Source: an uncultured Bradyrhizobium sp. | GTDB taxonomy: Bacteria; Pseudomonadota; Alphaproteobacteria; Rhizobiales; Xanthobacteraceae | Assembly: GCF_936943645.1 (NCBI RefSeq) | Contig: NZ_CAKZJO010000023.1 | Span: forward strand, 1 to 42,918 | Direction: 5' to 3' | Length of the DNA: 42,918 nt | Shown: positions 35,333-42,918 of the stretch, in pieces | Position numbering within the stretch: position 1 is the first letter of the stretch | Layout: every line of letters starts with the position of its first letter | The notes under the pieces: model-generated | Database searches by the model: none | Seen by the model: the letters and a program-made list of their open reading frames with translations, nothing else | Told to the model about the DNA's origin: nothing | Position numbers and translations under genes: made by a program

Positions 35333-35494
35333 CGGGCACCCGCGGCGCGTCCTGACTCAAAAAATCGAAAAACAACCCCATGCACAGTAGCCGGGGCATG
35401 CGGAATCAACGGCTTACGCCGACAGTTTGCGCCCCTCTTTGACTCGTCGGGCAAAACACGCGCATAATGCGATTATTCCGAACTCGTTATGCGA

Positions 35495-35658
35495 CTCTCC
35501 CCTTCTCCCCGTGTGGGAGAAGGTGGCGCGAAGCGCCGGATGAGGGGTTCGTCTCCGCACACTCGACTGCGCGGGCAATGTGCGCGGAGAGATACCCCTC
35601 ACCGCAACGCGCCCGGGTCGACTGACGTCGCCGCCCTCTTCCACAAGGGGAGAGGGGC
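35495..35658. repeat. Large palindromic intergenic repeat element
   Basis: About 164 bp whose two ends pair: ctctccccttctccccgtg at the left and, inverted, the ccacaaggggagaggggc end on the right. Inner segments also pair (tgaggggttcgtctccgcaca against tgtgcgcggagagatacccctca, each read on opposite strands). The word ggcgcgaagcgccgg next to the left arm is typical of this rhizobial repeat. Open frames across it are by-products of the repeat. It occupies part of the 652-bp gap 35333-35984, in which I see no gene. Confidence 0.8.
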
Positions 35659-35698
35659 ACAACAACTGTCAGCGCGCTCGCCACCCGACTTTCCAAAC

Positions 35699-35741
35699 CG
35701 CACGATTTTCGTCATCGCACGATTTTCCGCATTCGCACGAT
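35699..35741. promoter_or_regulatory. Three direct repeats of cgcacgat
   Basis: cgcacgatttt at 35699-35709, an identical copy at 35716-35726 and a shortened copy cgcacgat at 35734-35741, with periods of 17 and 18 bp. They lie about 245-285 bp upstream of the molybdenum hydroxylase small subunit, just past the large repeat. Evenly phased short direct repeats in a promoter-containing gap suggest binding of a regulator. The region 35745-35820 following it is unusually AT-rich and may hold the promoter. Confidence 0.45.
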
Positions 35742-35815
35742 CGTCTGCGGCGATCGACGACTCTCGCGACGAAAATGCGTCGAAACATGACGATTATCAT
35801 ATCATTTAGCCCATA

Positions 35816-35829
35816 ATCGCTGCAGCGAT
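35816..35829. promoter_or_regulatory. Perfect 14-bp palindrome ATCGCTGCAGCGAT
   Basis: An uninterrupted palindrome 155 bp upstream of the small-subunit start, overlapping a second one, gcgatcgc (35825-35832). It adjoins the AT-rich patch 35785-35815. It may be an operator of the downstream three-gene operon; no regulator gene is adjacent. High-GC chance palindromes of this size are not rare, so confidence is limited. Confidence 0.35.
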
Positions 35830-35984
35830 CGCCGCACAAATTCGTGAACGTCATGGTCTGACGCTTCAGCTGCGCAAATATGCATTGCTGCGAATTTGGA
35901 AGCTTCATCGTTTCGCGTCGCTATGATTATGGTCGCGCGCAAATCGGCGAGCGCCGCAAGCGTTCGTCGAGCAAGGGGATGCAC

Positions 35985-36449
35985 ATGGCAACAACTCTCA
36001 CCATCAACGGCGAAACGAAATCGTTCGACGCGCCACCGGACATGCCGCTGCTGTGGGTGCTGCGCGACATTCTCGGCATGACCGGCACCAAGTTCGGCTG
36101 CGGCATCGCCCAGTGCGGCGCCTGCACGGTGCATGTCGACGGCAAGGCGGTGCGCTCCTGCGTGCTGCCGGTCAGCGCCGTCTCGAACCGCACTGTGACC
36201 ACCATCGAGCATGTCGGCAGCACGCCCGCGGGCGCCAAGGTCCAGAAGGCCTGGCTTGAGGCCGAGGTGATCCAATGCGGCTATTGCCAGTCCGGCCAGA
36301 TCATGGCGGCCGCCGCGCTGCTAGCCGCAACGCCCCATCCCGACGATTCCGACATCGACGCTGCGATGGCCGGCAACATCTGCCGCTGCGGCACCTATGT
36401 GCGCATCCGCGAGGCCATCAAGCAGGCCGCCAACGGCCGGCAGTCGTGA
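35985..36449 (+). CDS. Molybdenum hydroxylase small [2Fe-2S] subunit (IorA-like)
   Basis: 154 residues from the ATG at 35985, which follows aagggg; the frame is open further upstream but the family begins at MATTLTING. Two [2Fe-2S] sites are complete: Cys39, Cys44, Cys47, Cys59 (plant-ferredoxin type) and Cys98, Cys101, Cys133, Cys135 (CGYC and CRC). This is the electron-transfer subunit of isoquinoline 1-oxidoreductase and related xanthine-oxidase-family aldehyde or N-heterocycle oxidising enzymes. The large subunit starts 8 bp later. There is no signal peptide of its own; it is probably co-exported with the Tat-bearing large subunit. Confidence 0.93.
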   Translation: MATTLTINGETKSFDAPPDMPLLWVLRDILGMTGTKFGCGIAQCGACTVHVDGKAVRSCVLPVSAVSNRTVTTIEHVGSTPAGAKVQKAWLEAEVIQCGYCQSGQIMAAAALLAATPHPDDSDIDAAMAGNICRCGTYVRIREAIKQAANGRQS

Positions 36450-36457
36450 GGTCCGCC

Positions 36458-38626
36458 ATGAATGAACTCGATAGGTTCTCTCGCCGTTCGCTGCTGACCG
36501 GCGGCCTCGCCGCCGGCTTCCTGCTCGCCTTCCATCTGCCGCTGCGCGCCGCCGTCAACGAGCCGGTGCAGCCGCGCGACACGACCGACGGCAGGTTCGC
36601 GCCGAACGCCTTCATTCGCATCGACGAGACCGGCCGTACCGTGCTGATGATGCCGCAGGTCGAGATGGGCCAGGGCACCTACACCTCGATCTCCGCGGTG
36701 CTCGCCGAAGAGCTCGACGCCGACTGGAGCAAGGTCGAAGTGCAGCACGCGCCGCCGAACGACAAGCTCTACGGCAACCCGACCTTCGGCCTGCAGGTCA
36801 CCGGCAATTCCAACTCGATCCGCGCCTGGTGGACGCCGCTGCGCAAGGCCGGCGCCACCGCGCGCGCCATGCTGGTGCAGGCGGCTGCCGCGGAATGGGG
36901 CGTCGAGTCCGCCAACTGCACGGCGTCGAAGGGCGAAGTCGCGCATGCCGCCAGCGGCCGCAAGCTCGCCTACGGCGCGCTGGCGCTCGCGGCCCAAGGC
37001 CAGACCCCGCCGAAGGATGTTGCATTGAAGGACCCCAAGGACTTCGTCATCATCGGCCAGCCGCTGAAGCGGCTCGACACGCCCGACAAGGTCAACGGCA
37101 AGGCGGTCTACGGCATCGACGCCATCCTGCCCGGCATGAAGTTCGCCACCGTCGCCGCCTGCCCGGTGTTCGGCGGCAAGGTCGGCAAGGTCGACGACAG
37201 CGCCGCAGTGAAACTCCCCGGCGTGCGCAAGGTCGTCGTGCTCGACGACATGGTTGCCGTGATCGGCGATCACATGTGGGCGGCGAAGAAGGGCCTCGAA
37301 GCGCTCAAGATCGCGTGGAACGAGGGCCCGAACGCCGGGATCACAACCAGGGACATCTGGGACGATCTGCGCAAGGCCAGCCAGAAGGACGGCGCGGTCG
37401 CAAAGTCCGACGGCGACATCGCCAAGGCGCTCGCGAGCGGCGACAGGTTCGAGGCCGCCTACGAGTTGCCGTTCCTGGCGCACGCCTCGATGGAGCCGAT
37501 CAACGCCACGGTGCACGTCAAGCCCGACTCCTGCGAAATCTGGACGGGCACGCAGATCATGACGCGCGTGCAGTCGGAGGCGGCGAAGGCCGCGGGCCTG
37601 CCAATCGACAAGGTGATCGTCAACAATCACCTGCTCGGCGGCGGCTTCGGCCGCAAGCTCGAGCCCGACATGGTGGTGGCGGCGGTGAAGATCGCCAAAC
37701 AGGTCGACTACCCCGTGAAGGTGGTGTGGACACGTGAGGAGGACATCCAGCACGACGTCTACCGTCCGGTCTATCGCGACCAGATCACGGCGTCGCTGGT
37801 CGACGGCAAGGTCTCGGGGTGGAAGTACAAGGTCGCCGGCTCAGCCGTGCTGGCACGCTGGCTGCCGCCGGCGTTCCAGAAGGGCATCGACATCGACGCA
37901 GTCGACGCTGCGGTGGATGCGCCCTACGACTTCGCCAACTTCCACGTCGAATATGTCCGCGCCGAGCCGCTGTCGGTGCCGACAGGCTTCTGGCGCGGCG
38001 TCGGCCCAAACAACAACGTATTCGCGGTCGAATGCGCGATGGACGAGCTCGCGCGCAAAGCCGGCAAGGACCCGATCGAATTCCGGAAGTCCATGCTGAC
38101 CAAGAACCCGCGCATGCTCGCGGTGCTCAACCAGGTCGCGGAGAAGTCCGGCTGGGGGCAACCATTGCCGCCGCGCGTCGGGCGCGGCGTCTGCGTACAA
38201 CCGTCCTTCGCGAGCTTCATTGCAACGGTGGTGGAAGCCGAGATCGACGACATCGGCGAGATCACGCTCCGCCGCGTCACTTCGGTGGTGGACACCGGCA
38301 TCGCGGTCAATCCTGACACGGTGAAGGCGCAAATCGAGGGCGGTCTCATCTTCGGCCTCACCGCTGCGCTCTACGGCGAGATCACCATCGAGAAGGGCCG
38401 CGTGCAGCAGTCGAACTTCCACGACTACCGCATGATGCGCATCAACGAGACGCCGAAGATCGAGGTGATCGTCGTCAAGAGCGGCGAAGCGCCCGGTGGC
38501 ATCGGCGAAGCCGGCGTCAATGCCGGGCCGCCGGCACTGCGCAACGCCATTCTCGCAGCGACCGGCGTGACGCTGCGGCGCCTGCCAATTGACCGGAAAC
38601 TGCTGGCCGTGGGGAAGAAGGCATGA
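36458..38626 (+). CDS. Molybdenum hydroxylase large subunit (IorB-like), Tat exported
   Basis: 722 residues from the ATG at 36458. A twin-arginine signal FSRRSLLTGG with hydrophobic GLAAGFLLAF follows, then the split molybdopterin-binding domains typical of the IorB class: VEMGQGTYTSI near 70, GGGFGRKLEPDM near 395, FWRGVGPNNNVFAVEC near 510, and the C-terminal GGIGEAGVNAGPPALRNA, whose Glu is the predicted catalytic base. It hydroxylates an aldehyde or N-heterocycle in the periplasm, passing electrons through IorA to the linked cytochrome. The stop overlaps the cytochrome start by 4 bp. The substrate is not readable, and no XdhC/CoxI-like cofactor-insertion gene is adjacent. Confidence 0.93.
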   Translation: MNELDRFSRRSLLTGGLAAGFLLAFHLPLRAAVNEPVQPRDTTDGRFAPNAFIRIDETGRTVLMMPQVEMGQGTYTSISAVLAEELDADWSKVEVQHAPPNDKLYGNPTFGLQVTGNSNSIRAWWTPLRKAGATARAMLVQAAAAEWGVESANCTASKGEVAHAASGRKLAYGALALAAQGQTPPKDVALKDPKDFVIIGQPLKRLDTPDKVNGKAVYGIDAILPGMKFATVAACPVFGGKVGKVDDSAAVKLPGVRKVVVLDDMVAVIGDHMWAAKKGLEALKIAWNEGPNAGITTRDIWDDLRKASQKDGAVAKSDGDIAKALASGDRFEAAYELPFLAHASMEPINATVHVKPDSCEIWTGTQIMTRVQSEAAKAAGLPIDKVIVNNHLLGGGFGRKLEPDMVVAAVKIAKQVDYPVKVVWTREEDIQHDVYRPVYRDQITASLVDGKVSGWKYKVAGSAVLARWLPPAFQKGIDIDAVDAAVDAPYDFANFHVEYVRAEPLSVPTGFWRGVGPNNNVFAVECAMDELARKAGKDPIEFRKSMLTKNPRMLAVLNQVAEKSGWGQPLPPRVGRGVCVQPSFASFIATVVEAEIDDIGEITLRRVTSVVDTGIAVNPDTVKAQIEGGLIFGLTAALYGEITIEKGRVQQSNFHDYRMMRINETPKIEVIVVKSGEAPGGIGEAGVNAGPPALRNAILAATGVTLRRLPIDRKLLAVGKKA

Positions 38627-39966
38627 GCGGCAAGATGCGTATCTTCACTGGCATCGTCGTCATCGCCATCGTGGCGATCGGGATCGGCGTCTTCGTCATC
38701 CGCGGGCCCGGCCCGCTCGATTTTGCCGGCGGCACCAAGGTGGCGCTGGTGGACTACCGCGCCGGCAAGCCGACCGGCGTGCCTGCCAAGCTGGAGAAAG
38801 CTGGCCTGGTCGAACGTGGCGAATATCTCGCCAAGGCCGCCGACTGCATGGTCTGCCACACCAAGCCGGGCGAGAAGGACTATTCCGGTGGCCTCGCGTT
38901 CAAGCTGCCGTTCGGCACGCTCTATTCGACCAACATCACGCCGGACAAGGACACCGGCATCGGCAATTACAGCGACCGGGATTTTTTGAACGCGGTCCAG
39001 CACGGCAAGCGCCGCGACGGCGCGCGCCTCTATCCGGCCATGCCGTACACGTCCTACACGTTCATGACCGGCGAGGATGTTCTGGCGGTGAAGGCGTATC
39101 TGTTCAGCCTTCCGGCGGTGCGCGCCAAAGCGCCCGACAATACGCTGTCGTTCCCGTTCAACCAGCGCTGGGCGATGATCGTCTGGTCGGCCGTGTTCAA
39201 TCCGGACACGCGCTTTGCGCCCGATACCTCGAAGAGCCCCGAGTGGAACAGAGGCGCGTATCTTGCCGAAGCGCTGGCGCATTGCGGCGAGTGCCACACG
39301 CCGCGCAATCTCGGCTTTGCGCTGGACAATCGCAGGAAGTTTGCTGGTGCCATTACGGCCGGCTGGCGTGCCTTCAACATTTCCTCCGACAAGGCGACGG
39401 GTCTCGGCAGTTGGAGCGATCAGGATCTGATCTCCTATCTGTCGGTCGGCCACGCCCCTGGCCACGGCTCTGCGTCGGGCCCGATGGGCGAAGCCGTCGA
39501 TCATAGCTTCAGCCAGTTCGCGCCAGAGGACATCCGCTCGATCGTTGCTTACTTGCGCAGCGTGCCTGCCGTGCCATCGCCCGACCTGCCGGCTACCACG
39601 GCCCCTGTCGCGCCCGCCTCACACAGGGACGGCGTCACGGCCGACGCCCGCGGCAAGATGCTGTTCGCCGGCGCTTGCGCCTCCTGCCACGGCTGGAGCG
39701 GCGAGAGCCCGGTCTCGCCGATGGCGACCCTCACCGGCACCTGGGCCGTCAACGATCCCGCGGCGACCAACGTCGCGCAGATCGTGATCTCGGGCACCAA
39801 GCGGCATACACCGGAGGGTGCGCTGTCGATGCCGGCGTTCGGCAATGCGTACACCGACGACGAGATCGCGGCGGTGGCGAACTACGTGACGGCGCGGTTC
39901 GGGACGAAAGGCTCGAAGCTGACGGCGAAGGATGTGGCGGAGTTGAGGGGGCAGACGGCGGATTGA
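38623..39966 (+). CDS. Membrane-anchored tri-haem cytochrome c
   Basis: 447 residues. A single N-terminal hydrophobic helix (about 7-26) acts as an uncleaved anchor or signal, and three haem-c sites are present: CMVCH (75-79), CGECH (221-225) and CASCH (352-356). The arrangement is that of the cytochrome subunit of alcohol/aldehyde dehydrogenases and of the IorAB-linked cytochromes of alphaproteobacteria. It overlaps the large subunit by 4 bp and should accept electrons from it at the periplasmic face for the respiratory chain. Confidence 0.94.
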   Translation: MSGKMRIFTGIVVIAIVAIGIGVFVIRGPGPLDFAGGTKVALVDYRAGKPTGVPAKLEKAGLVERGEYLAKAADCMVCHTKPGEKDYSGGLAFKLPFGTLYSTNITPDKDTGIGNYSDRDFLNAVQHGKRRDGARLYPAMPYTSYTFMTGEDVLAVKAYLFSLPAVRAKAPDNTLSFPFNQRWAMIVWSAVFNPDTRFAPDTSKSPEWNRGAYLAEALAHCGECHTPRNLGFALDNRRKFAGAITAGWRAFNISSDKATGLGSWSDQDLISYLSVGHAPGHGSASGPMGEAVDHSFSQFAPEDIRSIVAYLRSVPAVPSPDLPATTAPVAPASHRDGVTADARGKMLFAGACASCHGWSGESPVSPMATLTGTWAVNDPAATNVAQIVISGTKRHTPEGALSMPAFGNAYTDDEIAAVANYVTARFGTKGSKLTAKDVAELRGQTAD

Positions 39967-40017
39967 TACTCAGGGGGATGCTGCGGGAGAACGATGCTCC
40001 CGTCGCGCCCTGCGCTG

Positions 40018-40055
40018 GTGCGGCGGCCGATGCTGCCGTAAAAAGGCCGCCGCAC
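40018..40055. terminator. Strong hairpin after the cytochrome gene
   Basis: Perfect 11-bp stem gtgcggcggcc / ggccgccgcac with a 16-nt loop, 52 bp after the cytochrome stop and 41 bp before the next start. A smaller hairpin, cgggag / ctcccg, is at 39984-40002. Neither has a downstream T-run, so if they stop transcription they would need Rho or act as mRNA 3' protection. Confidence 0.4.
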
Positions 40056-40095
40056 ATTCGGGGCGCGGACCCGAACACAATCGGCCTGGTTTTCG

Positions 40096-41232
40096 ATGTC
40101 GCTTCCACCCGCCCAAATCGGCGCGCCGCTGTCCGAGATCGACACGCCGGCGCTGATCATCGACCTCGACGCCTTCGAGCGCAATCTCGACACCATGGCG
40201 GCAGCGGTCGGCAAGCTCGGCGTCCGGTTGCGTCCGCACGCGAAGACCCACAAGTCGCCGATCATCGCAGCCAAGCAGATCGCGCGCGGCGCGGTCGGCC
40301 TATGCTGCCAGAAGGTCGCCGAGGCCGAGATCCTGGTGGCGGGCGGCGTGAGCGACGTCCTCGTCAGCAACGAGGTGGTGGGCCTGCGGAAGCTGGAGCG
40401 GTTAGCTTCCCTGGCACGCCACGCACGCATCAGCGTTTGCGTCGATGATTCCACCGTGGTCGAGCAGCTGGCGCTCGCCGCGGAACGGGCCGGGTCGCAG
40501 ATCGAGGTGCTGGTCGAAATCGACGTCGGCGCCGGTCGCTGCGGCGTCAGACCGGGCCCGACGGCGGCTGGCCTGGCGCGGCAGGTGGCGGGTTCGCGCC
40601 ACCTCGCGTTCGGCGGCTTGCAGGCCTATCACGGCTCCGCCCAGCATCTGCGCACGCCGGAGGAGCGGCGCGCCGCCATCACCAGCGCCGCGAACGCGAC
40701 CAGCGAGACACTGCGCGCCCTCGAGGACGCGGGCTTGCAATGCCGGACGATCGGCGGTGCGGGCACCGGAACGTTCGAGCTCGAAGGCGCGAGCGGCATC
40801 TGGAACGAACTGCAGGCCGGCTCCTATATTTTCATGGACGCCGACTACGCCAAGAACGTCGCCGACGGGACGCGCAACGCCAGGGCGTTCGAGCACGCGC
40901 TGTTCGTGATCGCGACCGTGATGAGCACCGGCTCCGGCGAACGCGCCGTCATCGACGCCGGCCACAAGGCGCTGTCGAACGACAGCGGATTTCCGGCCGT
41001 GCTGGGCCGCCCCGATTTGCGCTATCACAGGCCCTCCGACGAGCATGGCCTGCTCGACTTCGACAGCGCGTCCTCACGGCTGGCGATCGGCGACAAGGTG
41101 ACGCTGATCCCCGGCCATTGCGACCCCACCGTCAATCTCTACGACTGGTACGTCGGCGTCCGCGGCTTCAATACGCCCAATGCCCGCGTGGAGGCACTTT
41201 GGCCGATCGCGGCGCGCGGTGCGGTCACCTGA
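40096..41232 (+). CDS. DSD1-family PLP enzyme (D-threonine/3-hydroxyaspartate aldolase type)
   Basis: 378 residues of the alanine-racemase-like fold-type III family. The PLP lysine is Lys50 in PHAKTHKSP, the GGAGTGTFELEG loop is at 220-231 and the metal site His341-Cys342-Asp343 lies in PGHCDPT. The wording EIDVGAGRCG, QAYHGSAQH and WNELQAGSYIFMDADY is close to that of D-threonine aldolase and D-3-hydroxyaspartate aldolase (BhcC). It likely cleaves or dehydrates a D-beta-hydroxy-amino acid using PLP and a divalent metal. It is on the plus strand 129 bp after the cytochrome gene. The partner enzymes of a beta-hydroxyaspartate cycle are absent, so the role is undetermined. Confidence 0.87.
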   Translation: MSLPPAQIGAPLSEIDTPALIIDLDAFERNLDTMAAAVGKLGVRLRPHAKTHKSPIIAAKQIARGAVGLCCQKVAEAEILVAGGVSDVLVSNEVVGLRKLERLASLARHARISVCVDDSTVVEQLALAAERAGSQIEVLVEIDVGAGRCGVRPGPTAAGLARQVAGSRHLAFGGLQAYHGSAQHLRTPEERRAAITSAANATSETLRALEDAGLQCRTIGGAGTGTFELEGASGIWNELQAGSYIFMDADYAKNVADGTRNARAFEHALFVIATVMSTGSGERAVIDAGHKALSNDSGFPAVLGRPDLRYHRPSDEHGLLDFDSASSRLAIGDKVTLIPGHCDPTVNLYDWYVGVRGFNTPNARVEALWPIAARGAVT

Positions 41233-41264
41233 GATGGATGCGTGATTGCGCGTCGATCTCCGCC

Positions 41265-41402
41265 GTCGTCCCGGACGAGCGAAGCGCAGATCCGGGATCC
41301 ATAACCACAGGATTGGGTTTGGCGAAAAGTCGTCGTTCGGTACTGCGACCATCCGCAATCGACGAATCACGCGGTATGGGTCCCTGCGTTCGCAGGGACG
41401 AC
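41265..41402. repeat. Bradyrhizobium-type intergenic repeat, 138 bp
   Basis: Outer inverted ends gtcgtccc and gggacgac bound the element. Inside are a hairpin tcccgga...tccggga (41269-41297) and a tight hairpin tccctgcg-tt-cgcaggga (41381-41398). The words gtcgtcccggacgagcgaag and gtccctgcgttcgcagggac are recognised as very common in Bradyrhizobium intergenic DNA. It sits between convergent genes (DSD1-family and ymdB). Confidence 0.8.
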
Positions 41403-41424
41403 ACCAAAGGTGAAGCTTCGCCGT

Positions 41425-42249
41425 TCAGCTCAACCAGAATTTCGGCGTCGCGGGCTCCAGCCGTCCACCGACACGCACCGGTGCGATCTTGAGCGCGAGG
41501 CCCGTCGCGTCGTCCGTCTCGACGGCGACGCCGCTCAGCGTCGCCACGCCTGCGGCGGGCTCGAACCGTCCTGACGGAATCCCCGAGGTGAACCGGCGCA
41601 GCGGCTCCTCCTTTTGCATGCCGATGATGGAGTCGTAATCGCCGGTCATGCCGGCGTCGGTCATATAGGCGGTGCCGCCGTTGAGGATCTGGTGATCGGC
41701 GGTCGGCACATGGGTGTGGGTGCCGACGACGAGGCTGGCGCGGCCGTCGCAGAAGAAGCCGATGCCCTGCTTCTCGCTGCTCGCCTCGCAATGAAAATCG
41801 ACGACGATGGCGTCGGCGGCAACGCCGAGTGGGCAGGCCCCTAGCTCGCGCTCCAGCGCGGCGAAGGGATCGTCGAACGGGGTCATGAAGACGCGCCCCA
41901 AAGCGTTGACGACGAGCGCATGCTTGCCGTTCTTGGTTTCGACCAGCGCGGCACCGCGGCCGGGCGTGCCGCGCGGATAATTCGCCGGACGCACCAGACG
42001 GTCGGCGCGCTCGATGAACACCAGCGCCTCGCGCTGGTCCCATGAATGATTGCCGAGCGTCACCGCATCGGCGCCGGCGTCGAGAAACTCCTGGTAGATC
42101 GCTTCCGTGATACCGAAGCCGCCGGCGGAATTCTCGCCGTTGACGACGACGAGATCGAGCGACCAGTCCTTGACCATGCCGGGCAGATATTCGGCGATGG
42201 CGTTGCGCCCCGCCCGGCCGACGACATCACCCACGAAGAGAATGCGCAA
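41425..42249 (-). CDS. ymdB: YmdB-family 2',3'-cyclic-nucleotide phosphodiesterase-like metallophosphoesterase
   Basis: 274 residues from a TTG at 42249, chosen because ggag lies 8 bp upstream and the family begins RILFVGDVVG; an ATG at 42276 would add nine unrelated residues. Metal-binding residues of the YmdB/TIGR00282 family are visible: GDVVGRAGR, VNGENSAGG, GNHSWDQ, VDFHCEASSEK and THTHVPTAD. Gene symbol follows Bacillus YmdB; the biological role in alphaproteobacteria is unclear. It overlaps the end of the cyclo-ligase gene by 23 bp, which suggests coupled translation. Confidence 0.88.
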   Translation of the reverse strand: MRILFVGDVVGRAGRNAIAEYLPGMVKDWSLDLVVVNGENSAGGFGITEAIYQEFLDAGADAVTLGNHSWDQREALVFIERADRLVRPANYPRGTPGRGAALVETKNGKHALVVNALGRVFMTPFDDPFAALERELGACPLGVAADAIVVDFHCEASSEKQGIGFFCDGRASLVVGTHTHVPTADHQILNGGTAYMTDAGMTGDYDSIIGMQKEEPLRRFTSGIPSGRFEPAAGVATLSGVAVETDDATGLALKIAPVRVGGRLEPATPKFWLS

Positions 42250-42823
42250 CTTCAGAACTCCGGAAATCGAACACATCGGATTCCGTTAGCACATAATCCA
42301 GCGCGACGTCGTGCGATAGTGCCGGAACCGCCTTGATCTCCTGCGCTGCAAAAGCGAGCCCGATGCCGACGATGTTCTTGGCTTTCCGCAAATGTGCGAA
42401 AGTGACATCGTAATGCCCGGCGCCATAGCCGATGCGATGGCCGAGGCGGTCGAACGCGGCGAGCGGCGTCAGCATGATGTCGGGAATGACTTCGGCCGCT
42501 GCCGGCGACGGCTCGGGAATGCCGAGCGGGCCGAGCATCAGGCGGTCGTTCGGATGGAAGAGGCGGAAGATCAGCGACTGGCCGCGCGCGGTGACGCAAG
42601 GCAGCGCCAGCTTCGCGCCCTCCTCCGCGAGCTTCCTCATCAGCGGCATCGGATCGATCTCGCTGCGGATCGGCGCGTAGCCGGAGACGATGCTGCCCGG
42701 CAGCAGCTTGAACGGCAGCCCGCGCTTGGCGAGCTTGGCGGCGGCGGCGCTGCGCTTCTTCTCGCTGAGCCCATCGCGCGCCGCGAGGGCTTTGGCACGG
42801 AGTTCGGATTTGGTGTTAGGCAT
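42227..42823 (-). CDS. 5-formyltetrahydrofolate cyclo-ligase
   Basis: 198 residues from the ATG at 42823 (MPNTKSELRAKALAARDGLS). The family signature is seen as GYAPIRSEIDPMPLM and the ATP-binding LGHRIGYGAGHYD. It converts 5-formyl-THF to 5,10-methenyl-THF using ATP, in folate one-carbon metabolism. The next gene, ymdB, begins inside its 3' end. In Bradyrhizobium relatives zapA and the 6S RNA gene usually lie upstream, but the window ends 95 bp after the start and that stretch is filled by a repeat. Confidence 0.93.
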   Translation of the reverse strand: MPNTKSELRAKALAARDGLSEKKRSAAAAKLAKRGLPFKLLPGSIVSGYAPIRSEIDPMPLMRKLAEEGAKLALPCVTARGQSLIFRLFHPNDRLMLGPLGIPEPSPAAAEVIPDIMLTPLAAFDRLGHRIGYGAGHYDVTFAHLRKAKNIVGIGLAFAAQEIKAVPALSHDVALDYVLTESDVFDFRSSEVAHSLRG

Positions 42824-42865
42824 GTGCGGATTTCCCCCGAAGGCAGAGCCTTGCCCCGCCGTCAT

Positions 42866-42918
42866 CGTCCGCCTTGTGCGCCCTTGCGCACTGGGGCGGA
42901 CGATCCAGTATTCCAGAG
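42866..42918. repeat. Palindromic repeat, cut by the window end
   Basis: Nested hairpin: outer arms cgtccgcc (42866-42873) and ggcggacg (42895-42902), inner arms gtgcgc and gcgcac with loop cctt (42876-42891). The flank cgatccagtattccagag, read on the other strand as ctctggaatactggatcg, is a signature of another widespread Bradyrhizobium intergenic repeat. It lies upstream of the cyclo-ligase gene and probably continues beyond the window. Confidence 0.7.

Noticed and set aside
35414..35665. An 83-residue minus-strand frame in the intergenic region before the molybdenum hydroxylase operon.
   Set aside because: It lies on the palindromic repeat and reads as repeat-derived sequence; no sensible start context.
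40096..41232. Beta-hydroxyaspartate cycle membership of the DSD1-family enzyme.
   Set aside because: The partner genes (aminotransferase, dehydratase, iminosuccinate reductase) are absent nearby, and D-threonine aldolase-type function explains the sequence equally well.
42824..42918. Possible 6S RNA gene upstream of the formyltetrahydrofolate cyclo-ligase, where it is often found.
   Set aside because: The visible 95 bp are explained by a repeat hairpin and show no 6S-like central bubble; the gene could lie just outside the window.
1..42918. CRISPR arrays, tRNA or rRNA genes, transposases, integrases, phage genes.
   Set aside because: No regularly spaced repeats with spacers, no tRNA-like cloverleaf and no mobile-element protein was seen.

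Overview
The window looks like chromosomal DNA of a Bradyrhizobium-type alphaproteobacterium (Nitrobacteraceae). The signs are very high GC with strong GC bias at third codon positions, rhizobial gene content (TRAP transport, DctA, opine-oxidase-like flavoenzymes, soluble chemoreceptors) and several palindromic intergenic repeats of the kind scattered through Bradyrhizobium and Rhodopseudomonas genomes. The genus call rests on recognition, not on a search. No rRNA, tRNA, CRISPR array, transposase or phage gene was seen.

Layout. 198-10141 is a run of minus-strand genes: a nucleobase permease, an SDR dehydrogenase, a SIR2 deacylase, then hyuA-hyuB (hydantoinase/oxoprolinase) followed by dctP-dctQ-dctM of a TRAP transporter. 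The last five read as one uptake-plus-ring-opening operon. A divergent dctA (10276-11610) ends at a good intrinsic terminator; an ABC-F ATPase follows on the other strand. 13575-21703 is a nine-gene minus-strand catabolic operon: a complete ABC importer (binding protein, ATPase, two permeases), two DadA-like flavoproteins flanking a small [2Fe-2S] protein and a large FAD/[2Fe-2S] subunit, and a RidA imine deaminase. A divergent OccR/NocR-like LysR gene starts at 21971. The set resembles opine or D-amino-acid (hydroxyproline-type) oxidation.

22948-31745 holds a glutamine-amidotransferase-like protein, a DUF1348 protein, ybgC preceded by an overlapping 51-residue ParD-like gene, a Tat-exported metallophosphoesterase, a tandem-duplicated DUF6869-like protein, ruvB, ruvA, ruvC and yebC. 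Between yebC and ruvC, which are usually neighbours, sits a two-gene cassette: a DUF4365 nuclease-fold protein overlapping by 4 bp a response-regulator-like protein with an extra N-terminal domain. This is the best candidate for an undescribed system here.

31959-35332 encodes two tandem soluble chemoreceptor-like proteins whose signalling domain is N-terminal and whose shared sensor-like domain is C-terminal; the first also carries a PilZ-like segment. After a 652-bp intergenic region with a large palindromic repeat and short direct repeats comes an isoquinoline-1-oxidoreductase-type molybdenum hydroxylase operon (small subunit, Tat-exported large subunit, tri-haem cytochrome c). The window closes with a DSD1-family PLP aldolase/dehydratase and, on the minus strand, 5-formyltetrahydrofolate cyclo-ligase overlapping a YmdB-family phosphodiesterase, plus two more repeat elements.
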